Notes: a model not told the origin generated them from the sequence alone. Numbered from the stretch's first letter, positions 22,174 to 33,858 are shown. The stretch: DNA of 56,640 nt from Mastigamoeba balamuthi (GCA_902651635.1 CACRSC010000088.1:7568-64207); one strand, 5' to 3'. A program made the numbers and translations.

Positions 22174-25100
22174 ATGGCCTTTGGCGCCTTCGCGTTCGCG
22201 ATCGTCGTCTGCGTGGTTGCGCTCGCCGCCGGGGCAGTGGTCTGCTGCCTCTGCGGCATCCCGATGCTGGTCGTCGCCAGCGTCATCGCCGCCGCCGCCT
22301 CCGCCTCCGCCTGCGTTGCCGCAGGTTCCGCTCCGCATTTTCAATTGACGCAACGCTCACCTCCGCGCTCCCTTCTCTGCACAACGCAGCGGGGGTGCTC
22401 CTGGCGTACGTGGTCCCTCACGTCGCCGGGGTCGCCCTGGCCGCCTTGGCCGTGTTCCTCGTGCTCCACGTCCTCTCCGCCGCCGGTACGCTCGCTGCTG
22501 CGCCGATTGAAGGCGCATCGCTTCTCTGACGTGGTTGTGTCGATGGCGTGTCGGCGCCTAGTGTACAGTTTCCTCCCAGCCGAGATGCCCGGGGCCGGCG
22601 CCGTCATCCACGTCGCTCTCGACCACACCCCAGACCGCGCGCCGCACCAGCCGCACCAGCCCCATCAGCCGCACGAGCCCATAGAATCCCTGCAACCCCA
22701 CCAGCCCCATCAGCCCCACCAGCCCTACGAGCCTCGGCCTCATGTACCCGCACAGCCCCGTCAGCCGCGCCAGCCCTACGGACCCCACGAGCCCCACCAG
22801 CAGCCCCGCGGATCCCATCCTCGTCACCCTGTTGACGTCGACCGCAGCCCCGGGCCCTCGTCCGTCGTTCCCGCAGGTCCGCTGCCCAGCCCCGCCAGCC
22901 GCGCAGTCCCTCGCGGTGTCGCCCCCGTCCNNNNNNNNNNNNNNNNNNNNNNNNNNNNNNNNNNNNNNNNNNNNNNNNNNNNNNNNNNNNNNNNNNNNNN
23001 NNNNNNNNNNNNNNNNNNNNNNNNNNNNNNNNNNNNNNNNNNNNNNNNNNNNNNNNNNNNNNNNNNNNNNNNNNNGGTGTCGCCCCCGTCCTCAACGGCG
23101 CCGTTGGCCCTCGCGGCGACGACGCCGGCCGCGGCGCACGTCAGCGCGGTGCCGATGCCCTCGGGGTTGCCAGGGCTGGCGCCGTCGGCCCCTCAGGCGC
23201 GCAGTCTGCCGCTGCGGGGGTCGACGGGCGCGGTCCTGGGGGCCTGCAGAGGGCAGAGGCCGCTGACAGCGCAGCGGCGAGGGCGATGACGGCACCCGAG
23301 AGGATCGCAGCGGCGGCGCGGGTGAGCAGGCTGGAGCAGAGGCAGGTGATGCGCCCCAACCCCAAGAACCTGCCGCCGTGGTGGTCCAGGAGGGTTCCCT
23401 CCGTGTCCCTCCGCCGCCTCGATTGGTTTCCGCCCGCGGGCCCCAGCAGCGCCGGCGCCATGTGCGTCCTCTCCGCCTCCCGATGCCGCTTTCCCTCGGC
23501 CTCACACGGTCGTCGTTCTCACAGGCGTTGTCCGCGTGCTGAGCCCGAGCCCGAGCCCGAGCCCCAGCTCCCCCGGCCGTCGGAGGAGGAGAAGTACCTC
23601 AACGCCCTGATCGCCGCGGAGCTCTGCCGTCGCCGCCCCATGCCCACCGTCGCCGCCTCCCAGCGCGAGCCCTCCCTCTGGCAGCCGATTCGCAGCGCCG
23701 CCAAGCCCCCCGCGAGGTACGCCTGCCTGGCCTCTGGGTGGCCTGCCAGCACTCAGATCGCTCAAACAGCCGCAGCCGCGCTGTGCCCTCGGTCTCGCCG
23801 ATCGGGCCGTCGCGCAGCGCGGCGCAGGCCGCAGCCGTGGAGCAGCCGGAGCTCCCAGCGGCGCTCAACACGAAGCCGATGAAGAGCCTCCGGGTGCCCG
23901 AGAAGGTCGACGCTGTCCCTGTGCGCTCTCCTGAGGCCCCGAGGTCTGCGCGCTTCGCCGTCGACCAGCCGGCGACCGCCGCGAAGGTGCCAGTCCCTGT
24001 CGGCGCCGCTGCTGGGGCCGCGAGAGCCGCGAAGACCGTCGTGGAGCTCCCGCAGCCGTCGGACTTGGCGCCCAAGCGCGTGCTCGGCAAGAAGGGCCGC
24101 CTGGAGCCCGTCGTCGAGAAGCCGCCCGTCGTCAAGCTCCCGACTCTGACTGCGGCCGAGCGGCGCCTCAAGAACCGCGAGGCCGCCCTGGCGAGGGCCG
24201 CGAAGAGGGCGCAGGCGCAGCAGACGGATCTGGCAGCGGCCGCTGGAACCGAGGCGCTGCACGAGAAGCCCGAGGACGCGCAGCCGGCACCGCAGCCCCA
24301 GCAGCCCAAGACCCCGCACAAGCCGGCCCAGGCATCGCCGGAGCCCGCCGCGCAGATCCCCATGTCGCAGCAGTCGCAGCAGCAGCCGGCAGAAACCGAG
24401 GCGCTCGACGAGCAGCAGAAGCCCCAGCCGTCCGCGGGAGCCGTCGTGGTGGTGCCGCTGCCAACACGCCCTCGGATGTCGGCTGCGCTGGCGGGCGAGG
24501 AGGAGGAAATCCCGAGAGCTCCTTCCGGCGCCCCCGAGACCGAGGCCCGCCTGCTGGCCAAGCCGTTCTCCTCGCCTCAGGGTGAGCTGGCGTCTGGGGC
24601 CGCGGCCGCGTCTCCCAGGGCTGCGGCGCCAACGCAGTCGCCCACGCTCCGGGACGAGAACAAGGCGGCAAGGCAGGCCGAGGCCATCACGGAGCCGCGC
24701 GCCGTGGCGGCCAGCCCCAAGGCCAGCGGTGCGGCCGTCGCGGACGAGGGTCCCACCGCAGCATCGTCCCTCGTGTCCGAGGCCGCCAACGCGCTGGCGC
24801 TCCTGTCGTCGTCGCAGACGCCGCGCAGAGCCCCGGCCGTGGGGCCGCAGGTCGGCGACGTGCTCCAGAGGGCCCAGGAAGCAGCTGTGCCCGCGGTGCC
24901 CTCGTCCTCGTACTGGAGCTCGGTGGCCGCCGCCGTGGTTCCCAGCTGGGAGGTGGGCCGCGTGGCGCAGGAGCCTCAGTGGCCTGGCGCCGACAACTTC
25001 GAGGGGCTCGAGGACGTGGCCATGGTCGCCGAGGCGCTGAACCTCCAGTCGTTCCTGCCGAGGCGCGCGGCTGTCCCCAACGCCGCGGTTCCCACGGAGC

Positions 25101-26050
25101 AGGCCGCATCAGCCCCGCAGCCCGCTCCCGCGCCTTCTGTGGCGCTGGCCGCCCAAGCACCCCAGCCTGGCCAGGCGCCGGCGCCGTCCGCCCCAGCACC
25201 CGCTCACTGGGCCGAGCCGCCGGTGGCCGAGGACGCTCCCATGTGGCCGGCCGACGTCCTCGAGGAGGCCCAGAGGACGGCAGAGGCAGCCGACGCCCTG
25301 GCCCTCCTTTCCGCCGCCCCTCCTGGGCCCGGGCTGTCCTTCCTGACGCCCGGCGCCGTCGCTGGGCAGGCGCCGCAGGCCTCAGCGTCGCCGGTGGTGG
25401 GCCTGGCCCCCCAGGCGGGCGAGCAGGTGGGCCACGAGGAGCACCTGGTCCCGCCCGAGGCATGGCCCTGCATCGAGGGGCCCTCCACGGGGATGACGAG
25501 CTCCGTGGCGCCCGCGAGCGAGCAGATAACGGCCCCGCAGCTCACGGCGATGGAGCGGTTCGAGCCGCAGGACACGACGTCCAGCCCCGTGGGCGCCTGC
25601 GAGGAGAGGCTCGACTCGTTCCTGGAGAGCCTGTGGGGGACGGTGGCCCAGCAGCCCTTGGCCGTGTTCTCGCCGCAGCACATCCCCGAGTGCGGCACCG
25701 CTCATTGCTCGCAGACGGCATTGGACTCACGGGGCACGCCACACAGGGAGGAGGAGCCTGGGGTGTGGGCCCAGGAGTACGTGGCTGCCGCGGGGTCCCC
25801 TCGCCCACCGACGCCCGAGGCGCTGTCTGGCGAGTCGCGGTCCCCGTCGCCGTCGCCGGCACCCCCGGACGCCGCAGCAGCGCCCACGGAGCACGAGGGC
25901 AGCACGCGCGCGCAGGCCAGGCGCACGTGGAGGAGGATGCAGCGGCAGACCGGGCCGCCAGCGTCCCCGACGGGGCTGGGGGCGGAGCAGGCCCCGCAGC
26001 AGGACAGCGAGCCCGAAAGGTGCGCCGCGTCCACAGAGAGATGGGTGTGA
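22174..26050 (+). CDS. Large unknown protein: hydrophobic N terminus, His-Gln-Pro repeats, Ala/Pro-rich body
   Basis: Proposed exons: 22174-22324, 22390-22485, 22580-22930 (gap) 23076-23461, 23525-23716, 23770-26050. Phases match at every join. If the 16-nt direct repeat flanking the gap is collapsed, the frame is open throughout and gives 1146 residues. The first two exons encode hydrophobic helices: AFAIVVCVVALAAGAVVCC, MLVVASVIAAAA and VAGVALAALAVFLVLHVL. Exon 3 carries HQPHQPHQPHEP-type repeats (about 22640-22810). The body is Ala/Pro/Glu-rich with two similar helices (ANALALLSS and ADALALLSA) and a basic ERRLKNREAALARAAKRAQ stretch near 24150 that resembles a bZIP basic region but lacks the exact N-x7-R spacing. 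I do not recognise the family. Decayed copies of the first exon occur at 34 and 41 kb. It could instead be two adjacent genes. Confidence 0.5.
22931..23075. other. Assembly gap (145 N) flanked by a 16-nt direct repeat
   Basis: The 16 bases before the gap (22915-22930) and the first 16 after it (23076-23091) are identical: GGTGTCGCCCCCGTCC. Two contig ends that overlap but were scaffolded apart would look exactly like this. Confidence 0.95.
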
Positions 26051-26286
26051 TAACACGTATGCACGCAGGAAGGGCCCGGGGGACGGCAAGCGCAGCAGGG
26101 AGTGAGGCCAGAACGACCCGCCCTGCAGCTTCGATGCATCGCCTCGCCTCGCACCAGTCCCAGACTCTGCCCACCCGGGTACGCTCCAAGCCGTCCGTCT
26201 TCCTGGCACTGGCCAGCGAGCGACCACAGGAACTCACCATACTCGACCCTCACATTCCAACAGGTGTCAGTCGCCAGGGCACTCGT

Positions 26287-26405
26287 CACCCATACACACA
26301 CAAAAACAAACAAAAACAAAAAACAAAAAAACAAAAAAACAAAAAAACAAAAAAACAACAAAAAACAGAAAAAAAAAAAAAAAGAAAAGACAACAAAACA
26401 AACTC
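26287..26405 (+). repeat. Low-complexity (CAAAA)n/poly-A tract
   Basis: About 120 bp almost purely A and C on the plus strand, with runs of up to about 15 A. It marks the right edge of the 22-kb gene's flank and the beginning of the decayed zone. It could be a poly(A)-like tail of an old retro-inserted sequence, but nothing coding of that kind precedes it. Confidence 0.8.
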
Positions 26406-28654
26406 AAAAGAGCGCACAACAAACAACAAATCCATCACGCAAACGCACCATTCGTCGACTCCAAGAAGAAGGACGGGGTGCGACGAGCCGCCAACCCGGA
26501 GCTGCGCTGGCTCCGGGCGCGAGAGCGTGTACAGTCATTTCCCGCCGAGTGACCCTCGCAACGACGCGCCGGCCGGTAATACGCTTGGGGCGGCGGTATC
26601 CCTCAACAGAGGTGCGCTCCTCCCTGCTTCCCACGCACCAGACGTTGCTGTGCGCTGATCCCACGAGTGCCCTCATGTGCAGTTGGTGGCCATCAAGCAA
26701 CAAGCGCCACGCACAGCAGCCTCACCAGCAAGTGGACAGTCGCAACTACCAACCTGTGCAACACAGTGTCCCTCCTGTGGCCGCAGAGCACTCACAAGAG
26801 TCGCAGACAGCGGCTGCGCAGGCAGTCCACCACGCAGCTGCACGGCTCTGCGACTCAGTCATTTCCACACAGTTCCATGTGGTACCGCTCACCGTTCCAT
26901 CGTTGCTTCCACTGACGCGTCTCACGTCCGCGCAGGTGTCGCCCATCTGTGGCACACCCCACACTTTATCCATCGAATCACAACACAACAAACAGAACAA
27001 AACTCACACCGAAAGATGATTCCTCCCTCCCCAAAACACACACACATTCTCTCTGAAACACAACCCGTAAGAGAAGAAACCCGACGAGTCTTCATCCAGG
27101 AGCTCTGCCGGCAGAAGGGCGGCCAGCGTGGACAACCTCGCAGTCGAGTGGCCATCACTGGAGAAACCACTCGATCTCGGGATGGACAAGCTTTCGGAAT
27201 CAGCAAGACGTGCTGGCTCTGTGCTGGTTCTGTTCTCCTCTGCTGTGCTGTGCCTCTACGCTCTGGTCACTGGAGATCTCCGAGTACGGCCGGCGCTGTT
27301 CTCATCCCTGGGCCATGACAAACGGAACCCATCGCTGAGAGCGCAGGCAGAGGCTCTGCTCATGCTCTCAATCTACTGGACACAGAGCGGTGCCTCGTCG
27401 TCTCTGTGGCTGGCATGCACGCTGGACGTTGATAGGGACATCATAACAGGATGTCGTTGGCAAGGAGAAGCGCCAGGCCCAACTGCGACTACAGTGCAGC
27501 AGGATTCAGGCGTTCTTCACGGACGGGGTCCCGACAGAATCTCCAGGTGCTTCTCGACTCGCATGACGTGACGCAAAACTGGCGCTCCATGTTCTGCAAT
27601 GACTCAGAGTGGCAGTGGAGAAGATGCAGCACAATTACTGCGAGAAGCACAACCATCCGTCTGCGTGGATAACTATAGGCTGTTCCTCTTCGCCAACAGG
27701 CAACAGGCGACAGCGGCTGTGCAACCGTTGCTCTTGCTGCTCGAGGGCCTCGTGTTCACGAGTGTCAACTCGAGACTCAATGCACGACGGGGCGATACAG
27801 CTGATGCCACAAGATCCCACACTTCATCGAGGACCGACCACCTGTGCGGTGCTGGCACTTGTCTCTGGGCTCGCCTCGTTATTTCTCGTGGCTGTTCCAT
27901 TCTCTCTCTTCGTCTCGACTATTTCTCCGATGCGTTTCTCGGACTCTCTCCACGCACTTGCCGCCGCCGAACGTGATGGACGAGTCGGCCGACAACCTCC
28001 TCGCTTGTCACCTGCGGCCCCTCGGCGCCCACTGTCCCGGTGGGAGAATCACTGGCCGAGGAGCCCCTTCCTCGTGTCCTCGGTCACTGTGTATCACTGC
28101 ACGTCAGCGCCCGTCGTTGTGGCAGGGTCTCTGTCGAGCAGGCTCGTGCTTCAGGCTGCCAGAGCTTCTTCGCTGTTGGCAAAAAGCCATCGAGCAAGAG
28201 CGATAAGCATCGGCCGGCGGTTATCGGCATCGGAAGGGACCACCCCTCGCCGCAGGGGCACGACGGGGAGAAGTTCGGCGGGAAGACGGAGAGCCACGAG
28301 CACAGCGCAGCGGGCCCGTCGACATGGTTGCTGGAGAGGATACTGGTCGTTCGCGTTCTGGGGAGCAAGCGGGCGATGACTCATATCACGGCGGTGCGGT
28401 CCGAGAGCGTGAGAGAGCTTCATCGTGACGCAGATCGCGTACGCGGGCGTGCTGGGAAGTGGGGCTGTGGTACTGGGGACGAGCTGCACCCACGGTCTGC
28501 GCTCAAGGTGGTGCGGGCGGACGCGGTGCGGCGGGGAACGCGATGCTGGTGGTGGAGAAGGGCGGGACCAGCGGAACCTGCAATGGGAGCAGGGGAATGG
28601 GCACGAATAATCGTGGAGACAGCGGTGGGGGTGAACCGATGCAACCGGTGTTCT
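26406..28654. other. Decayed or non-coding stretch, no gene recognised
   Basis: Short open frames on both strands, none over about 260 residues and none with a recognisable domain. Short protein-like scraps occur, such as KEKRQAQLRLQCSRIQAF near 27460 and TQIAYAGVLGSG near 28425. Composition is less GC-biased at codon third positions than in the real genes. I read it as old coding DNA in decay. Confidence 0.4.
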
Positions 28655-28925
28655 TCCCAGGGGCCAAGAGCATTGGGGGGTGCGGTTCTGGACGCGGTGC
28701 AACAACGTGTTGCTGGGCGCCTAGGGGCAGCGGCCGGATAGTGTGCTCGAGTTCCTCGTGGAGACGCGAGGGACCAACAGGCTGCTGGTGCGGGCGGCTG
28801 GTACAGCCCATAGTGGTGCAGGGCAGTGTGGAGGTGGCCACGGAGCTCGAGGACAGGCTGCAGGGCGGCGGGCCGCAGACGCTGCTGTTCGTGGGGGCAG
28901 GGCGCGCGGGAGGTCGTGCTGACCG
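28655..28925 (+). repeat. Dispersed coding-like module, copy A
   Basis: First of four related plus-strand segments (others at 30795, 31505 and 36510). The shared core reads in protein as VQGSVEVATELEDRLQGG followed by GPQTLLFVGAG. Upstream of the core are TRGTNRLLVR-like residues. Frame breaks separate the parts here. The protein family is not recognised. Confidence 0.6.
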
Positions 28926-29099
28926 ACGCGTTATCCAAGTGCACGAGCGTGTGGACGCAGGTCGTGTCCTCGCTGGCGCAGCTCTACTGCCTACAATCGC
29001 TCGTGTAACGTCGGAGCTGCTCGACAGCGACAAGGTCCACCCCGTGTTCGTCGATGCAGGGAAAAAGAGATGGCCTGTGTTCGACGCGCGGGCAGCTGC

Positions 29100-29290
29100 G
29101 CACCATGGTTCTACGGCCTCATCAACAACAGCTCAACCTGTGCCTGCGCGGGAACGAGCCTCAACGTGCGGGCGGAAAGAGCACGCTACTGCGCCAGGCC
29201 TGCGTCGCCATCGTGCTGGCGCAGCTCGGGCCGCGGCACGTCGAGCCCGTGCTGGAACGCCGTCGCCCAGTGTACGGGAGTCCATGTATA
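29100..29290 (+). pseudogene. Possible MutS/MSH6-type ATPase fragment
   Basis: A plus-strand frame contains GGKSTLLRQACVAIVLAQLG, which closely matches the Walker A helix of MSH6-type MutS homologues (GGKSTLMRQ / AGKSTILRMACIAVIMAQMG). The preceding residues LCLRGNE could be a damaged LLVTGPN. No other MutS domain, Walker B or dimerisation region follows; the frame stops soon after. I take it as an isolated fragment. The match covers only about 20 residues, so chance or another ABC/Rad50-type ATPase is possible. Confidence 0.35.
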
Positions 29291-29439
29291 GGAGTCCAAG
29301 AAGCTGTGCGCAATGGTGGCTAAACCAGCCGCGATGGCGTGGCGAGCAGAAACCCAAGCAGCCTCAGCTGTCGAGTCCTGTTTTCGAGGAGGCCAACCCC
29401 GCAGAGCGTTAAGCGGAGCAGTCGCAGGACGATGTCCCC

Positions 29440-29650
29440 CTGGCGAAGCCAGCCGCAATCGAGGGGCTGTCCCCCCGATGGAGAAGACAGCGCGGCAGAG
29501 AGGGCAGAGAGGACAGAGGACATCCCCACCGAGGGCGGGCAGCCGGCGTCAAAGGGATGCGCAGTGACAGAGCACGCCAAGCAGAGCCGTCGCACACCTC
29601 TTAATGTCGCCCAGGACCAAGTCGAGGCCCCGCAGGTCGGGCACGTGGCG
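29440..29650 (+). repeat. Dispersed segment related to 30590-30795
   Basis: The stretch starting at CAATCGAGG...CCCCCCGATGGAGAAG and ending ...GAGGCCCCGCAGGTCGGG aligns along about 200 bp with 30598-30800. It belongs to the upstream part of the module seen as copy B. Divergence with small indels indicates an old duplication. Confidence 0.55.
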
Positions 29651-29731
29651 TAGCAGTCCCAGCAGGACCAGAAGCCCCAACAATCCCAGCGGCCCTAGCA
29701 GCCTGCTGCAGTATCCGGGCCCTTCCCGATG

Positions 29732-29984
29732 GTGAACACGTCACACTTCCCGTAAGGTTTTGCGACCAGGTCAGTGAACACCCACCTCCCCTCTGTGTTA
29801 TGCTATGAAGTCACTAAAAGTCCACACTGCAGGCACATGCAGCTCAAGAAAGGAAGCCCGTGCAAGGAGAGAACAAGAACAGGCAGGGGACGTGGCCGTG
29901 GTGCAGCCCATCAAGGTGGAGCCAATTGGCTCTGGTGGTGCCATTTGCATTTGCCCCCTTTTCAGTGTGATTGACAGTGTGTGG
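29732..29984 (+). repeat. 250-bp segmental duplicate E, copy 1
   Basis: From GTGAACACGT to GATTGACAGTGTGTG, this segment is about 85 percent identical by eye to 35698-35947. Shared blocks include GTGCGACCAGGTCAGTGAACA and GGGGACGTGGCCGTGGTGCA. On the minus strand both copies contain a WVFTDLVA-type peptide, so they may come from a coding exon of unknown type. Confidence 0.75.
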
Positions 29985-29999
29985 CCTGCAAGTGCAGTG

Positions 30000-30420
30000 G
30001 TGGTGGCCCTCCCTCCCTCTCTCCTCTTCCAATTCGCCTCCGCATCTCCTCTTATTCCCCACCTCCCCCTCTTCCCTCCCAGTTTCTCTTTCAGTGCTTG
30101 CGTATCCGAGAACTCGCCCCAATTTCCGTTTCTTTGGGTTCCCCCCTCACTCTCTCTCCCCTTCTTCCCTCAGTGCGCGCTTTGACACGAAGTCTCTCCC
30201 AATTTCGGCTTCTCTGTTGTCCTCCTCCGCTCTATACCTTTCTGTTTGCGCGTTTGCTGTGCTGTGTCCATCCCCCATTTCTTTCCGTTTCTGCCCTCTT
30301 GTCAAGTTTGTTTGATACGTTGTTTCCCTGCCTCCTCCCCTTGTTATGCGGCACCCCTCCTGTGCTCTGCTCTTTTCTCTTCGTCTCTCCTGTGATCCAG
30401 TGCTCCACCCTTCTTTCTCT
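30000..30420 (+). repeat. Pyrimidine-rich tract
   Basis: About 400 bp of the plus strand is mostly C and T, in imperfect repeats of CTCTCCC/CTTCC type. It follows duplicate E copy 1. No conserved coding frame. Confidence 0.6.
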
Positions 30421-30589
30421 CGATGGTGACCACCACCACTTTGCCATTGAGCAGCGATACCACATCTGTCCACACTCACACTGTTGCGGCATTTGCAAAT
30501 GAGGCTCACCAGAGCCAGTTGGCCGAGCTGTGGTGGTGCACGCGCGCCCTTCTGTGCTGCGCATTGCCTGCCTGCCACTTGTTCTTCGC

Positions 30590-30990
30590 CTTGTGCGGGC
30601 CTATCGAGGCAGCCGTCCCGATGGAGAAGGACTGCGCGACCGAGATGAGGGCATCGGGCATCCCCACGGTGAACATGCAGCTGGCGTCGAAGGCGTGTGG
30701 TGTGTCAGAGCACCCAGAGACCGTCCCCCAGAGCTCTCTGCCCCAGATTGTTGCTGCCGATGTCCCCATGGACCAGGTCCAGACCGCGCAGGTCGGATGG
30801 GGTCCAACGACGTGATGCTGGACGCCGAGTGGCAGCAGCAGGAGACGCGTGGGACCATCAGGCTGCCTGTGCGGGGGCAGCTCGAGTGACCCACCGTGAT
30901 GCAGGTCAGCGTGGGGGTGGCCAAGGAGCTCGAGGACCACCTGCAGGCTGCCGGGCCACAGACGCTGCGGTGTTGCAGAAGACTCTGGGC
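30590..30990 (+). repeat. Dispersed coding-like module, copy B
   Basis: Contains the SNDVMLDAEW...RGTIRLPVRG part and the VGVAKELEDHLQAAGPQT core. The equivalent in copy D is SNDVVLVAEWKRLAG...TNKLLVRG and VEIAAELEDSLQGDG. A TGA interrupts the frame between the two parts. Unknown family. Confidence 0.6.
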
Positions 30991-31504
30991 GACGTGACCG
31001 TGGGGACGACGTTACTAGTTAATTTTCTGATACTGCCACTTGTCTTCTCTCACTCACTGCCTCGTGATGATCATGAAATAAGACAAAACGAGCAGCCAAG
31101 CCTGGGGAGTTTGAGGGGGGGGGTTATCTCACCCCTCGACTCCATGACTCCACTTCAAATAACTCCCCCCCCCGAGGGCGAAGAAGACGGGGAGAGAATG
31201 GTTGAAGAGGGAAGATACTGAGCGCCATCAAATTCCGTTTACCATAAAATATCACGCCCACGTCACTTCCAACGTCTTTTCTCGCGATATCTCAACCGCA
31301 GCACCATTTCTTCAGTTGTCGGGCCGGTGTTCATCCCCTCCGAAGCCGCGGTCCTGGTCCGACCGCCTTACACGACCTCTTTCATCTCCGCAATGGGCCT
31401 CTGGAGTTGCGTGCGTCATGGCCGACTTCGAAACTCTTGTGTTCACAGACCCCTCTCCACCACTCCCAGTTCGCCAAGTCAAAAAAGAGTTCCCATCCGC
31501 CATC

Positions 31505-31600
31505 CTGGGCACGGCAGTGTGGAGGTGGCCACGGAGCTCGAGGACAGCCTGCAGGTCCCTGGGCCACAGACGCCGTTGTTCGTGATAGGTGGGGACACAC
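31505..31600 (+). repeat. Dispersed coding-like module, copy C (core only)
   Basis: About 95 bp encoding GSVEVATELEDSLQVPGPQT and PLFVIGG, nearly identical to the core of copy A (28826-28895). It directly precedes the M4 protease fragments. Confidence 0.6.
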
Positions 31601-31716
31601 AGGACGAGCATGCGGGTCACTGCATCCGATCAAACCCATTGACCATTCGAGCATTATTTGATTTCAAAACAATCATTGAATTGCTTTTGACATTCACAAG
31701 CATTTGATTTGTATCA

Positions 31717-31840
31717 ACAGAGGGCAGTTGAACGCCGCAGGCTTCGAGAGACAATTGACATGCTGAGAACGCTGTTTTCTCTCGAAGGGCAGCCAGCATT
31801 CCAGCAAGCCCAATGCCTCTGCCCGCGCAATGACTTGCTG
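31717..31840 (-). pseudogene. 3' end of an M4 protease gene, inverted against the next pseudogene
   Basis: The minus strand encodes GRGIGLAGMLAAL, matching the hydrophobic C-terminal tail GRGIGLSGLLAALVVLLYG of the 36.9-39.9 kb gene. The plus strand of 31698-31840 aligns with 36876-37030. The fragment points left while the M4 fragment starting at 31852 points right, so the two cannot belong to one transcript. Confidence 0.6.
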
Positions 31841-31851
31841 CATCAATCTCG

Positions 31852-33858
31852 CAGGCCGTGTGGAACAACGAAGGAGAGGTGGTGTCAGTAACGGGGACGA
31901 CGGTGGCCGACGCCACGAGCGGACGCACCCGAGGGCCCGCACGGCAGTGTCGCGGGAGGAGGCGGTGGGGGTGGCCCAGCGCACGGCAGAGGCGAAGGAC
32001 GGCCAGGCGAGGTGTGTTGAGGCGAGGGGGGTGGTGCTGAGGCTGGCATGGCCAACGGCGAGCCCGGGCCGAACCTGCCGGCGTAGGAGGTGGTGTGCGG
32101 CACAGCAGACGTCTACGTCAGCACGCAGTCCCCCAGCGTCCTCGCCCTCAACCCCCGCAAGTCCCACCTCGTCTCGGAGGTCTACGACGAGCCCACCGGC
32201 TACGTCCTGTGGAAGAGCGGCCAGGGACCGTCCTCTGACCCAGAGATCAACGCTGTTGTTGACGGCATCGCCATCGCGTACGCCCCCGATCGGATAGCGC
32301 ACTCAACATGCGGGTTTGTGGGCATTTACAATTGAGTGCTTGCACAGAGAGAGGATCTGGAAGTCGTTCAGCGGGCGCGACTGCTACGATAACAAGGGAT
32401 CGACCATCACATGTCCAACGCGTTCTACCAAAACCGCACCATGACGTTTGGTCTCGAATTCGTCTCGCGGAGCATCATGTGGCACGAGTATGCCCATGGC
32501 ATCACCGACTTCCTCGACAAGTGCGTCATTTACGACACCAGCACTGCTCAGCACTGACACCCCGCTGGGCAGGCTTTGGTACGAGGCCCAGAGCGGAGCC
32601 CTCAACGAGGCCTGGAGTGACATCTTCTCTGGCGTTATCGACATTATGACAAATTCGCACACTGTCCGCGCTGACGAAGTCTGCCCGACCGACGGTGCGA
32701 ATAAATATTTGAAGAATATCTGCTCTTGTCTGATCCAGCGTTTGTCACGCTCACACTTGTCTGCTCTCCCAGAAACGTCGCACCGTTGGGTGTGCGGCTG
32801 GGACTGCAAGTCAATGGACTGCATGTCGACGACGCCTTCCAACACGACAATCAGGGGCATCCGCGACATGTGGCATCCGGAGTGTGTGCTCCTTACTCCC
32901 GATGAGCCAGGCAAGGTGTCCAGCATGTTCTGCAGCCCCCACGACAACGCTGGCGTCCATGTAAGTGCGGAGCGCGCCGCTGGTTGCTTTGATGAAGCTG
33001 CGTGCCCTGATCTCAACGCGCAAACGCTTGTCGCAGATTCGCTCATTCCCGGGTACACATTCGCGATGCTGACCGACGGATCTGCCAAGCATGGACCTTT
33101 GGGCGTTAGTATCAACGCATCAATGAAGATCTTCACGAGGGCCAAGTGCCTCTCGACCCCCATGACAACCTTCGCTGCTGTGCGCACGATCTCTCTCCAG
33201 TCGGCTCTTCATTGGCACCACACCGCTTCCCGTGTTCTCATTGCAGCTATCTGCTTGTGGCGCAGTTACGCGTCGTACCTCACAGTGGCCTGTGGAAGGG
33301 CCTCTGCAACCAGAAGATCGACGACCCTGCCATGCAGTGCGACGCCATCATGGACGTGGTGTTCAGGACCGATGTCCCGGGCGTCCTGAGGGCCACAGCC
33401 CCCCCCCCCCCGGAGACCTTCACCCGCGGCAAATACTTTGTTGACGTGTCGCAGCATGGTCTTCAGCCCATCAGCAATGCCGCGTCCTTCACTGTCGAGA
33501 ACGCCAGCGCGTCAATGCGTATCTGCTCTGACCTCCAGGGCGTGCACGTCGTGGTGGCAGAGGCGGGAGCATCGACGAGGACACGGATGGCAGCGGGTGT
33601 GCAACTTTTGATCTGGAGCAGGGCGTCTAGTACAACATGACGGCGACAAAGGACAAGTACCTGGCGCAGACATGGCAGCAGATGCTCACCAACAGCACAG
33701 TGTTTGTACACCATACCATGGTCGCCAGTGCAGCCCAGAGGGCCTCTGCGGCAGCGTGGTTGGTGCTCACAACAAATTGCTCTCGTCTGGGCTCTCTGAG
33801 ACACCACTCCAGAGCCCACAGGCAGGGAAGGAATGGAAGATCAATGTTCTGTTCTTAG
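31852..33858 (+). pseudogene. Thermolysin-like (M4) metalloprotease pseudogene A
   Basis: It begins inside the propeptide (AVWNNEGEVVSVTGTTV, an FTP/PepSY-type pro-region) and runs through the catalytic region: HEYAHGITDFLD with the zinc-binding HEXXH, then EAQSGALNEAWSDIFS with the third zinc ligand, then HVSA.../DSLIPGYTFAMLTDGS, and a C-terminal beta domain. Damage seen: 1-nt deletion near 32040, TGG to TAG at 32084-32086, a deletion near 32400-32408 before MSNAFY, and GAG to TAG at 33628-33630. The intron positions are those of the intact copy, so this arose by DNA duplication, not by reverse transcription. The signal peptide and start of the propeptide are missing. It ends with a hydrophobic tail (SAAQRASAAAWLVL). 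Confidence 0.8.

Noticed and set aside
22640-22810. His-Gln-Pro repeats considered as a CRISPR or minisatellite array
   Set aside because: Units are short, imperfect and keep a reading frame; no spacers.
22604-23095. Minus-strand frame across the N gap
   Set aside because: Mostly N and shadow of the HQP repeat; the plus-strand frame is supported by exon phases.
26287-26405. A-rich tract as the poly(A) tail of a LINE/SINE
   Set aside because: No element body, target-site duplication or reverse-transcriptase scrap upstream; what precedes it is the flank of the 22-kb gene.
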